Origin: Beijerinckiaceae bacterium
GTDB lineage: Bacteria; Pseudomonadota; Alphaproteobacteria; Rhizobiales; Beijerinckiaceae
DNA length: 64,000 nucleotides
Direction: 5' to 3'
Assembly (NCBI GenBank): GCA_947454485.1
Contig: CANGJJ010000005.1
Location: forward strand, 62,001-126,000
Position 1 is the first letter of the stretch; each line of letters starts with the position of its first letter. Position numbers and translations under genes: made by a program. Of the stretch, positions 36,836-45,397 are shown piece after piece. The notes below the pieces were generated by a model. That model made no database searches, was not told the origin of the DNA, and saw only the letters and a program-made list of their open reading frames with translations.

Positions 36836-38164
36836 ATGGCAGGCCATAATGGGCAGATGGTGCTCGGTGTTTTCTTCAACCACACCGGCCATCACGTCGC
36901 GTCCTGGCGCCACCCCGATGCGGACGCCGACGCGGGCATCAATTTCAAACATTATATCCGCCTCGCTCAGACGGCCGAGAAAGCGAAGTTCCATTTTCTG
37001 TTTTTCGCAGACTGGCTCGCCGTGCGCGAAGCCTCTGATCTGACGCTCAGCCGCTCGGCGCAATATACGGCACATTTCGAGCCGCTGACTTTGCTCGGCG
37101 GTCTTGCAGCTGTCACCGAACAGATCGGCCTCGTGTGCACAGCAACCACCAGCTACAACGAGCCCTTCCATGTCGCGCGCAAAATGGCCTCGCTCGATCA
37201 TATGAGCGGCGGGCGTGCGGCTTGGAATGTCGTCACCTCCTCCTTCAAGGCAGAGGCCTATAATTTTGGCCGCGAGGCTCATTATGATCACGAAGACCGC
37301 TATGAGCGCGCGCGTGAATTCGTCGAAGTGGTGAAGGGCCTGTGGGACAGCTGGGATGATGATGCCTTCATCCGCGACAAGGAGAGCGGCATCTATCTCG
37401 ACCCGCAGAAAAAGCATGAGCTCAATCATCAGGGCAAATATTTGCGCGTGCGTGGTCCTCTGAATGTGCCGCGCCCACCACAAGGCTATCCCGTCATCAT
37501 TCAAGCAGGCGCGTCGGACACAGGCCGCGAATTGGCAGCAGCCACCGCAGAAGTCGTCTTCACATCACCACAAAATATCGAAGCAGGCGTTGCCTTCTAC
37601 AATGATGTGAAAGGCCGCATGGCAAAATATGGTCGCCAGCCCGACCAGCTCAAAATCCTGCCCGGCCTCAGCGTGACGGTCGCCGAGACCGATGCACTGG
37701 CGCAGGAGAAATTCGATTATCTGCAATCCCTCGTACATCCCGAAGTTGGCCGCGAGATTCTCTCGCTCATCTTCGAAGGCGCTGATCTGTCATCTTATGA
37801 TCTCGACGGCCCCATGCCGGATCTGAAATTTGAGGGTGGCACACCGCGCGGCGTGATGGAGATGGCGCGCAAAGAAAATCTCACGATGCGACAAGTCTAT
37901 CTGCGCCTTGCGGGTGCACGCGGTAAACGCAGCATCGCGGGCTCAGTTAAAAATGTCGCTGATGAGATGGAGGCTTGGTTCAAGGCTGGTGCCTGCGATG
38001 GCTTCATCATGCAGCCGCCCTATCTGCCGGGCAGCCTCGATGAGATCACCACTCTGCTGATCCCTGAATTACAGCGGCGCGGTATCTTCCAGACCGACTA
38101 TGAAGGCACGACGTTGCGCGACCATCTGGGGCTTGATCGCCCTGCCAGCCGCTACGCCAAATGA
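36836..38164 (+). CDS. LLM-class flavin-dependent monooxygenase (NtaA/SnaA/DszA family)
   Basis: HTGHHVASWRHPDADADAGINFKHYIRLAQTAEKAKFHFLFFADWLAV; LEPLTLLGGLAAVTEQIGLVCTATTSYNEPFHVARKMASLDHMSGGRAAWNVVTS-type region. Confidence 0.92.
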   Translation: MAGHNGQMVLGVFFNHTGHHVASWRHPDADADAGINFKHYIRLAQTAEKAKFHFLFFADWLAVREASDLTLSRSAQYTAHFEPLTLLGGLAAVTEQIGLVCTATTSYNEPFHVARKMASLDHMSGGRAAWNVVTSSFKAEAYNFGREAHYDHEDRYERAREFVEVVKGLWDSWDDDAFIRDKESGIYLDPQKKHELNHQGKYLRVRGPLNVPRPPQGYPVIIQAGASDTGRELAAATAEVVFTSPQNIEAGVAFYNDVKGRMAKYGRQPDQLKILPGLSVTVAETDALAQEKFDYLQSLVHPEVGREILSLIFEGADLSSYDLDGPMPDLKFEGGTPRGVMEMARKENLTMRQVYLRLAGARGKRSIAGSVKNVADEMEAWFKAGACDGFIMQPPYLPGSLDEITTLLIPELQRRGIFQTDYEGTTLRDHLGLDRPASRYAK

Positions 38165-38209
38165 TGAGCCAAGTGATGAGCAGAGGGCGCAGAGATCTGC
38201 GCCCAACTC

Positions 38210-38557
38210 TTAGAGGATGATCGCGCCGCCGCGTTGCTTCCAGCCGCCCGTGCCGAGCGCATAATGGACGACATCCTTGCGACCGGTGGCCTGCACCTGT
38301 GCCAGCGCCTTGGCGGAGCGCCCTCCCGCCTGACAGACGAGTACGACAGGCTTGTCTGTGGGCAATTTTGCCGGATCAAATTGCGACAGGGGATGATTGA
38401 CCGCATGAGGAATGCGGCCTGCGGCATATTCATGCGGCTCACGCACATCAATCACATGGCAATGACCCTCAAGACAGGCCTTCTCAAAGTCTTCATGTTC
38501 AATCGCAGGCACGCTGACGCTTGAGGTCAGGCGGGCGAAGAGACTTGCAAGCGACAT
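38210..38557 (-). CDS. Rhodanese-like domain protein
   Basis: CHVIDVREPHEYAAGRIPHAVNHPLSQF; VVLVCQAGGRSAKAL (Cys active-site loop). Confidence 0.9.
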   Translation of the reverse strand: MSLASLFARLTSSVSVPAIEHEDFEKACLEGHCHVIDVREPHEYAAGRIPHAVNHPLSQFDPAKLPTDKPVVLVCQAGGRSAKALAQVQATGRKDVVHYALGTGGWKQRGGAIIL

Positions 38558-38713
38558 GGAAGCTACCTCTCAAAATAACCGATGCTGCGTCAGCATGACC
38601 GGCCTGATGAGCTGAGGCAACCATGAGCTGATGCTTTCAGATTGCGCAGAGCCAACAGAACCTGTCCGATTCATGCCTTGACTCATATATTAGAACTTAT
38701 TAAATTAGATAAT

Positions 38714-39016
38714 ATGAATTTAATAAAGCTCACTCCCAAAGCCGCCGAGGCAGAGGCTCTGCTGAAAACTTTGGCCAACCGCCATCGCCTGATGATCTTG
38801 TGCGAATTGAGCCATGGTGAGCTGAGCGTGAGCGACTTGCAGCAGAGATTGGCGCTCAGCCAATCCTCTTTGTCGCAGCATCTGGCGCGTTTGCGCGCTG
38901 ACCGACTGGTGGCAACACGCCGCGCGCAGCAAGCGATTTTCTATTCCCTCGCCGATGAAGATGTCATGCGCATCATCGGCCTCTTGCATGATCTTTACTG
39001 CAAAGACGCCGTCTGA
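38714..39016 (+). CDS. ArsR-family regulator, BigR/SqrR-like (two conserved Cys)
   Basis: LLKTLANRHRLMILCELSHGELSVSDLQQRLALSQSSLSQHLARLRADRLVATRRAQQAIFYSLADEDVMRIIGLLHDLYCKDAV. Confidence 0.88.
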   Translation: MNLIKLTPKAAEAEALLKTLANRHRLMILCELSHGELSVSDLQQRLALSQSSLSQHLARLRADRLVATRRAQQAIFYSLADEDVMRIIGLLHDLYCKDAV

Positions 39017-39027
39017 AGGAGCTTCAT

Positions 39028-39243
39028 ATGAAACCCAATATCGGAACATTCGACCGCATTGCACGGCTCGCGCTCGGCATCCTGCTCATCGCCTATGCGA
39101 TCCCGATCGGCTTCCCCAATACGGGTTGGAACTTTGTTGGCTGGATTGGCGTCGTGCCGATCCTCACCGCGATCTTCCGCTTCTGCCCGGCCTATACGCT
39201 GATCGGTCTCAACACATGCCAGACGAACAACAAGGAGGTGTGA
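39028..39243 (+). CDS. DUF2892 inner-membrane protein
   Basis: MKPNIGTFDRIARLALGILLIAYAIPIGFPNTGWNFVGWIGVVPILTAIFRFCPAYTLIGLNTC. Confidence 0.9.
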   Translation: MKPNIGTFDRIARLALGILLIAYAIPIGFPNTGWNFVGWIGVVPILTAIFRFCPAYTLIGLNTCQTNNKEV

Positions 39244-39248
39244 GCATC

Positions 39249-39803
39249 ATGTCAGTCTCATCCATCGCACAGAATGTGCCGCAGTTGGCTGCGCGTCGCA
39301 TCAACTGGACGCCCTATCTTGTGGGCATTGGCATTGGCGTTTTGAGCTGGATTGCCTTTGCCATCGCCAAAGATCCGCTCGGCGTCACCACGGCCTATAG
39401 CCGCATTGCTGGCGAAGTCGCCATCCCTGTTCTGGGCGCGGAAACTGTCGCCACCAATAGCTATTGGAAGTCCATGCCCTTTGCCTTCGACTATGGCGTG
39501 ATCTTTCTGGGCGGCTTGATGCTGGGCGCTTTTGTCTCTGCTCTTCTGTCCGGCACTTTCAAACTCGAATATGTGCCAGACGTCTGGAAGCAGGAGATGG
39601 GCAGTTCTGTCACCAAGCGCTTCATCAGCGCATTTCTGGCGGGCATCGCCATCATGTATGGCGCGCGCATGGCCGGTGGCTGCACCAGTGGTCATGGCAT
39701 TTCAGGCGGGCTGCAACTGGCCGTCTCCAGCTGGCTCTTTCTGGCGGTCATGTTTGCCACAGGCCTGCTCACCGCCAAACTCACCTTTCGTCATTTGAAA
39801 TAG
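39249..39803 (+). CDS. YeeE/YedE family sulfur-compound transporter
   Basis: FLGGLMLGAFVSALLSGTFKLEYVP...YGARMAGGCTSGHGISGGLQLAVSSWLF. Confidence 0.9.
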   Translation: MSVSSIAQNVPQLAARRINWTPYLVGIGIGVLSWIAFAIAKDPLGVTTAYSRIAGEVAIPVLGAETVATNSYWKSMPFAFDYGVIFLGGLMLGAFVSALLSGTFKLEYVPDVWKQEMGSSVTKRFISAFLAGIAIMYGARMAGGCTSGHGISGGLQLAVSSWLFLAVMFATGLLTAKLTFRHLK

Positions 39804-39812
39804 GAGCAGATC

Positions 39813-40361
39813 ATGACCTCTTTGTTTGGTCCGGGCGGGCTCGGCCTTGCACTTCTCATCGGCTTTGCTTTCGGCTTCTTGCTGCATCGTGGTCGCGTCA
39901 CCAGCTGCGATGTGATCGTCAATCAGTTCCGCTTGAAAGATTACACCGTCCTCAAAGTCATGCTCACCGCGATCATCGTCGGCGGCATTGGCGTGATGCT
40001 GCTTGTTGACGAAGGCCTCGCCAAATATGCACCCAAAGATGCCAATCTGCTTGGCGTGGCTTTGGGCGCGGCGATCTTCGGGGTTGGCATGGTGATCTAT
40101 GGCTATTGCCCCGGCACGGCCTTGGGCGCCATTGCCACGGGCAGCATTCATGCGGCTGTGGGGGCGCTCGGTATGATCGTGGGCGCGGTGCTCTATGCGC
40201 TCTCCTTTGACTGGGTGAAGGCACATATTCTGAATGTCGGCAGCTATGGCAAAATTCGCCTGCCCGATATCACCGGCCTGTCGCCAGGCGTCATTTTCGC
40301 AGGCCTCACCGTCATGGCTCTGGCATTTTTTGTCTGGGCAGAGCGCCAGCCAAAGAGCTAA
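39813..40361 (+). CDS. YeeE/YedE family sulfur-compound transporter (second half-transporter)
   Basis: GLGLALLIGFAFGFLLHRGRVTSCDVIVNQFRLKDYTVLKVMLTAIIVGGIG; YGYCPGTALGAIATGSIHA. Confidence 0.9.
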   Translation: MTSLFGPGGLGLALLIGFAFGFLLHRGRVTSCDVIVNQFRLKDYTVLKVMLTAIIVGGIGVMLLVDEGLAKYAPKDANLLGVALGAAIFGVGMVIYGYCPGTALGAIATGSIHAAVGALGMIVGAVLYALSFDWVKAHILNVGSYGKIRLPDITGLSPGVIFAGLTVMALAFFVWAERQPKS

Positions 40362-40418
40362 GCTGATGCATGAACCCCGGCCGCCTCGCAGCGGCCGGTG
40401 CTTTAAGGGGGGTGGACT

Positions 40419-41027
40419 ATGGGTGAATATGACCGCTGGCAGGGTCGCTATGCCGCGCAAGAATATATTTTCGGCGAAGAGCCCAATGTTTTTCTGAGCC
40501 AGCAAAAGCATCTGCTGCCCAAGTCAGGCACATGCCTCGCCGTGGCCGATGGCGAGGGGCGCAATGGTGTGTGGCTGGCTGAACAGGGGCTCGATGTGGT
40601 CTCGCTCGACTTCTCTGAAAACGGCCAAGACAAAGCCAAGGCGCTGGCCAAGAAGCGCGGCGTGACCAATATCGAATTTGTGCTCGCCGATGTGCACAAC
40701 TGGACCTATCCCGCAGATGGCTTCGATGTGGTCGCAGAGATCTTCACGCAATTCTCAGACCCCGCTCAGCGCGCCAGCAAATGGGCCGGCATGCGCCGCA
40801 GCCTCAAGACGGGTGGCCTGTTGCTGATCGAAGGCTATACGCCCAAACAGCTCGACTATGGCACCGGCGGGCCCAAAGAACTCGATCATCTCTATACGCG
40901 CGAATTGCTGCAGGCAGAGTTTGGATATTTCTCGCGCCTCGAAATGAAAGACTATGAATGCATGATGGCAGAAGGCAGCCGCCATGCTGGCATGGCGGCG
41001 GTGATTGATCTCATCGGCTGGAAATAA
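40419..41027 (+). CDS. Class I SAM-dependent methyltransferase (tellurite/thiol-methyltransferase-like)
   Basis: MGEYDRWQGRYAAQEYIFGEEPNVFLSQQKHLLPKSGTCLAVADGEGRNGVWLAEQGLDVVSLDFSENG. Confidence 0.85.
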   Translation: MGEYDRWQGRYAAQEYIFGEEPNVFLSQQKHLLPKSGTCLAVADGEGRNGVWLAEQGLDVVSLDFSENGQDKAKALAKKRGVTNIEFVLADVHNWTYPADGFDVVAEIFTQFSDPAQRASKWAGMRRSLKTGGLLLIEGYTPKQLDYGTGGPKELDHLYTRELLQAEFGYFSRLEMKDYECMMAEGSRHAGMAAVIDLIGWK

Positions 41028-41067
41028 ACGAAACGAGCAATCACCCATCGGGTGGTTGCTCAGTCCG

Positions 41068-41553
41068 TCAGGGCTGCATGGAGGAGAGCGATTCTTCGCT
41101 CATCACACTCGACATATCGACATCAGCCTCGTCATCATGGCCTTTGATAAAGGCCTGCTCGCCCAGTGAGGCGGCAACGGAAGGCGCAGCGGCCATCTCT
41201 TCGAGCGATTGTTTGCCGTAAAGCGCTTGGGCCACCATATGCCAATCAGCAATATTGGCGATGGCATAGGCACCACGCTTGCGCGTCAACAGGCCGCAAT
41301 CAGCCAGTGTCGAACACCAGCGCGCAACCTTTTTGGAATCGACATTGATGATGCGCGAGATCTGCAGCGGTTTCATCTGGCGAAAATGGATGAAGCCTGT
41401 TTCATCACGCTGGATATTCAGGGCACCGATCAGCGCATAATAAACCGTGCCGGTGATCGACGTATCATGCTTGGTCGCAAAAGCCTCGAGCACAGAATAG
41501 CTCTGAGTGACATGAGCGCAGACTTCCAAAAGATTTTGGCTCTGGGCTAACAT
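41068..41553 (-). CDS. Hypothetical winged-helix-like protein
   Basis: MKPLQISRIINVDSKKVARWCSTLADCGLLTRKRGAYAIANI region resembles a wHTH. Confidence 0.55.
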   Translation of the reverse strand: MLAQSQNLLEVCAHVTQSYSVLEAFATKHDTSITGTVYYALIGALNIQRDETGFIHFRQMKPLQISRIINVDSKKVARWCSTLADCGLLTRKRGAYAIANIADWHMVAQALYGKQSLEEMAAAPSVAASLGEQAFIKGHDDEADVDMSSVMSEESLSSMQP

Positions 41554-41579
41554 GGCAGGCGTGCACCTCTTGTGGCCTT

Positions 41580-41615
41580 GAAAAAAGGAAGACCCCGGCG
41601 CGAACGCCGGGGTCT
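41580..41615 (-). terminator. Intrinsic terminator of porin gene 1
   Basis: Minus strand AGACCCCGGCGTTCGCGCCGGGGTCTTCCTTTTTT. Confidence 0.7.
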
Positions 41616-41624
41616 GGTTTAGGA

Positions 41625-43079
41625 TTAGAAGTTACGCTCGACGCGCAGCTTGGTCGACCAGTTGGTCGCCTTCAAGCCAGTCGCATCGGTCAGAGCAGTC
41701 GTGCCCTGCACCTTGTTCTTCAGCTGAGCATACTGAAGCTCGAGGCCGATATCCAAGTCCTTTGCAGGAGAATAGATGAGCGAGCCCATGTAGTTCTGCA
41801 GCTGACCCTTACCCCACTGCTGAATGCTAGCAGTTTCCTTGGTGGGGGGGATAATTTCGACATAACCAGCGACAAAGTTCGAACGCCACTGGGGAGCCCA
41901 GTAGTGAGTGAACAAGCCGCCAACGTTCCAAGCGGTCACATTGTCAACCGAAGTTTGTGAGGTTTGGACGATGTTGGTCAAAGAGCGGAACACACCGCCG
42001 AGCAAACGGTTCTGCGAAACCGTGTTCACTGCGTTCAGAGTAGCGCCACCCAGGATCGTCGAGATTGCGCCATCCGAATAGTTTGCGGTCAGCCACAGGT
42101 TGTCGCCAGCGCCAATCATCGGAAGCTTCAGATTGACCGTCGCACCGATGGCGTAGCCCTGCTTCATAGCGGTGCTAACCGCCGTTGTAGAAGTGGTCGG
42201 GCTAGCTGTCAGACCAGTGTCGGCACTGAAGTCAGCCATCGTCGGGCCAACTTGACCAGTCGCGTTCTTATAATAGGAGTTCGGCATTGCCAAAGCATGG
42301 ACAGCGGCCATACCCCAAGCCTGGTCGAGGCGGATGTTGCCGACATAGACGATGCCATTGGTCGGGGTCGAGTTGGTAGCACCCAAGGTCTGGACGAAGG
42401 TATCGCGACGATCTTCCAAGGCAATAGTCGCCGAGAAGCCGCCACCGAGGTTCTGGGTGTAGGCGAGCTGGTTCATGCCGCTGGGGAAGCCAGCCCACGG
42501 AGCGCCACCATACATGATGCCAGGCATCATCGCATAGTTTTCAGAACCGCGGCCGAAAGTGAAGCCGGCCCACTGGACCATAGCTGCTTCGAGGGTGATG
42601 GCAGCAGAGGTCGCAGCACCAAGAGCCATGCCGCCGGCATTGACCTGAGCGACAGAAGCGCGAATACCCGAGGTAGAAGCCGTGCGCAGACGAACGAAGG
42701 TACGAGCCGGGCCCATCGAGGTGGGGGTACGGGCATCAACTTCGATGCGGCCACGGACTTCATAGCCCATGGTGTCCTGAAGATTCTTCGGGATTGCGGC
42801 AGCGGCATAGACCGACTGCAAGGTCGCAGCGACAGTCTCAGCCTTGGGCGTATAGGTGTTCACAGCCGGGGTGTACTGATATTCAGCACGCACATAGCCA
42901 CCGACATGCAAGCATGTTTCGGTGCCGGGAATGTAGAAGAAGCCTGCGCCATAAGCGTCGCAGATCTTCACATAAGTAGCAGGAGCAGCCTTCTTCGAGG
43001 GAAGGTCAGCAGCCTGAGCGCCAGCAACAGCGACGAGCGTCGCAGCGGTGCCGAGCAATGCGCTCTTCATGATGTTCAT
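41625..43079 (-). CDS. Rhizobiales-type porin (Omp2b-like)
   Basis: [69 protein letters not shown]. Confidence 0.92.
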   Translation of the reverse strand: MNIMKSALLGTAATLVAVAGAQAADLPSKKAAPATYVKICDAYGAGFFYIPGTETCLHVGGYVRAEYQYTPAVNTYTPKAETVAATLQSVYAAAAIPKNLQDTMGYEVRGRIEVDARTPTSMGPARTFVRLRTASTSGIRASVAQVNAGGMALGAATSAAITLEAAMVQWAGFTFGRGSENYAMMPGIMYGGAPWAGFPSGMNQLAYTQNLGGGFSATIALEDRRDTFVQTLGATNSTPTNGIVYVGNIRLDQAWGMAAVHALAMPNSYYKNATGQVGPTMADFSADTGLTASPTTSTTAVSTAMKQGYAIGATVNLKLPMIGAGDNLWLTANYSDGAISTILGGATLNAVNTVSQNRLLGGVFRSLTNIVQTSQTSVDNVTAWNVGGLFTHYWAPQWRSNFVAGYVEIIPPTKETASIQQWGKGQLQNYMGSLIYSPAKDLDIGLELQYAQLKNKVQGTTALTDATGLKATNWSTKLRVERNF

Positions 43080-43354
43080 TCGGAGTACCTCCAATGGGAT
43101 TTCGGATCCAAGGGCCGCCCCAGGTCCGACTGCGCCACGATCTAGGTCGAGGCTGCAGATGGAGATACAAAACTCGGATTCTGAAAGAAGAACCAGAACA
43201 ACTTTGAGTTCAAATGTCGATAGTACAAGCACTGTTGTTGTAAAGCATCGAATTCGCCTATGATGAATACTTAGTAATACTTTCATTATGGACAGCTCGT
43301 TTTGGGTATTCATTTTCTACGAGCATGATCGTTATTATCTGCCCATTTTAAGGT
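43080..43354 (-). promoter_or_regulatory. Conserved upstream/5' region shared with second porin
   Basis: Co-linear match to 44840-45114; includes motifs GCTCGTTTTGGGT (43295) and GCCCATTTTAAGGT (43341). Confidence 0.7.
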
Positions 43355-43903
43355 CAATGTAATAGTTAAAATTTGAAAATATTTTTCACGAATACTGTCA
43401 AGCTAAAGGTAGGTACACACCAAAGGCTCAGCTCGCAAGGCAAACAGCAAAGTTGCCGCTTGCAGGAGCAGATTGCGAACAGGACTGACCCGACAAAATG
43501 ACGAGGCGCAAATCAAGGCGACGCGCAGCTTCGAAGGCTCGGCTTGGCGTGGCAGACAGGCGCGTCACCTCTCCTCACCTGCAGAGGCGAACAAGCGCGC
43601 GCCTTCAATGAAAGGCGTCATTGAATTTCGTTGGTATCGGCTTTTGCAGATTGATGCGGGATCGAAAGCGAGCTGCGACATCATCAAACACCACACATCT
43701 CATGAGGGCGCAGCCTCATCGCGACAGGGGCGATTTTTCATCATGCTGTGAGTGTGACGCCCCTAGGGGCTGGCCTATGAAATCCAAGGCCTCAGGATAT
43801 TCGGCAATCAGTCTATTGGAAATGGATCGATCAAGCGTGGATGGAGGCCACCCAAGCAGCGATCGCTGCAAGGATGGCCACCGAGATTATGAGTGGATCA
43901 AGC

Positions 43904-44839
43904 TCAGAGCAGACCCAGGCCACCCAAACCGATCAAACGGCTCGGACGGATCGGCTCCAAGGAGGCGCCCGAACGGTCACGCTCGAACAGTGTCGAGGTG
44001 CCGAAGTTCAGCTTGATGCCGGCCATAGCGCGGGTCTCGTTTTCTTTATACGAACCATCGAAGGAAACATTGTTCCAAGCATGGCTCAAGTCGCCGTAAA
44101 CGCTGATCGGCGATGCATCGAGGCGATATTCAGTGCGAGCACCAACGCGCCATGCAGTCTGCTTGACGGCAGAAAGAATGAGACCATCACCAGTGAGGTT
44201 CTGGTAGTCGACCTTCAAAGCCGCCATCCAATTGGGCTCCATAAAATGACGAACCTGAGCAGACAGGTTCATGCCACCAAAGGAGAGTTCAATAGGAAGG
44301 TTAATAATGCCGCTGCCGTAAGACAGGTTCTGATAGGCAGCCTGACCGTAGATGGTCGTCTTGCCGAGGAAGTACTGGCCTTCAGCACCCAAGAAGTAAC
44401 GGCGATGCTGCGTATTTTCGAAAGCCACATTCTCAGTGGTCGAGTTGCCCTGAGCAATCACACCCAGAAGCCCAGTATTGTTACGCGCGAAAACGTGACC
44501 CGCGAGGCTGCCGGTCTGCTCAACGCGATCGAACATATCGCCCAAGCGATTCGAGTTACGCACGAATTCGCCATCGGCCTGGATGCCAATTGCGCCGGTC
44601 AAAGGAGCTGCGAAAGTCGCACGCGTCTCGAAGTTGACGCCGTTCATGCTGCCAACTGACTCACCGTCAACATTGGCGCCAGCCCAGCTATAGCCAAAGC
44701 CGGCCGACACGAAAGCGTCGATGCCCATCTGGGTGAAAGCATTGGCAGGGCTCTTCTTGGACGGAAGATCGGCTGCATTGGCGCTGGCGATCGCGAGGGT
44801 CGCGGCGGAGCAGAGCAAGGCGCTCTTGATGATGTTCAT
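43904..44839 (-). CDS. Outer-membrane beta-barrel/porin-like protein
   Basis: [53 protein letters not shown]-terminal alternating strands. Confidence 0.8.
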   Translation of the reverse strand: MNIIKSALLCSAATLAIASANAADLPSKKSPANAFTQMGIDAFVSAGFGYSWAGANVDGESVGSMNGVNFETRATFAAPLTGAIGIQADGEFVRNSNRLGDMFDRVEQTGSLAGHVFARNNTGLLGVIAQGNSTTENVAFENTQHRRYFLGAEGQYFLGKTTIYGQAAYQNLSYGSGIINLPIELSFGGMNLSAQVRHFMEPNWMAALKVDYQNLTGDGLILSAVKQTAWRVGARTEYRLDASPISVYGDLSHAWNNVSFDGSYKENETRAMAGIKLNFGTSTLFERDRSGASLEPIRPSRLIGLGGLGLL

Positions 44840-45114
44840 TTGGATGACCTCCAGAGGATTGATGCCTCGTGAGTTTCACGAGGCCTCCTGCGCTCTGAGC
44901 GAGTGCTCAAGACCACAGCTGGAGCTACAAAACGCGGATTCTGATAGAAGAGCCATACTTACTTTCAGTTTAACCATCGATCACTGAAGTACTGTTGTTT
45001 GTTAGCATCGAAATTGCCTATTATATACTGTATATCTTATATCCATTATATATTGCCTGTTTTAGGTATACTTATCTTCTAATCTTTTTCATTATATATC
45101 ACCCATTTCAGGTG
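44840..45114 (-). promoter_or_regulatory. Conserved upstream/5' region shared with first porin
   Basis: Motifs GCCTGTTTTAGGT (45055) and ACCCATTTCAGGT (45101), same 46 bp spacing and same distance to the start codon as at porin 1. Confidence 0.7.
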
Positions 45115-45397
45115 TTTTATTATGATAAGTAGATATAGGCTACCGCCGATCATTGTCTGCAATGCGCCAAGACTTTGCAGCCGATTCCATTGGCTCAGTG
45201 CGCAATGAGCCCCACTTGAAAACAGGGCTCGTCGTGATGGCCTTAGCGGCGCGGATGATTGGCGCCGGGCGCATAGGCTGACGCGCCACGGGCGCCTGTG
45301 AGGGGCCATTCCCAAACAGATCAACGCATGGTGCTTTTGGTGAACGCATGATGCGTTCAAACGCTCACGAAATGATCACCGACAGTACCAACAAGGA

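Noticed and set aside
41964-43145. 393-aa plus-strand ORF antisense to porin 1
   Set aside because: Shadow ORF opposite the clear porin coding sequence.
43473-43903. Short ORFs between the two porins
   Set aside because: No domain or signal; considered a decayed gene or transposase remnant but no supporting motif was seen.
45079-45360. 93-aa and 69-aa minus-strand ORFs upstream of porin 2
   Set aside because: Overlap the conserved AT-rich regulatory region; no recognisable motif and no good SD.
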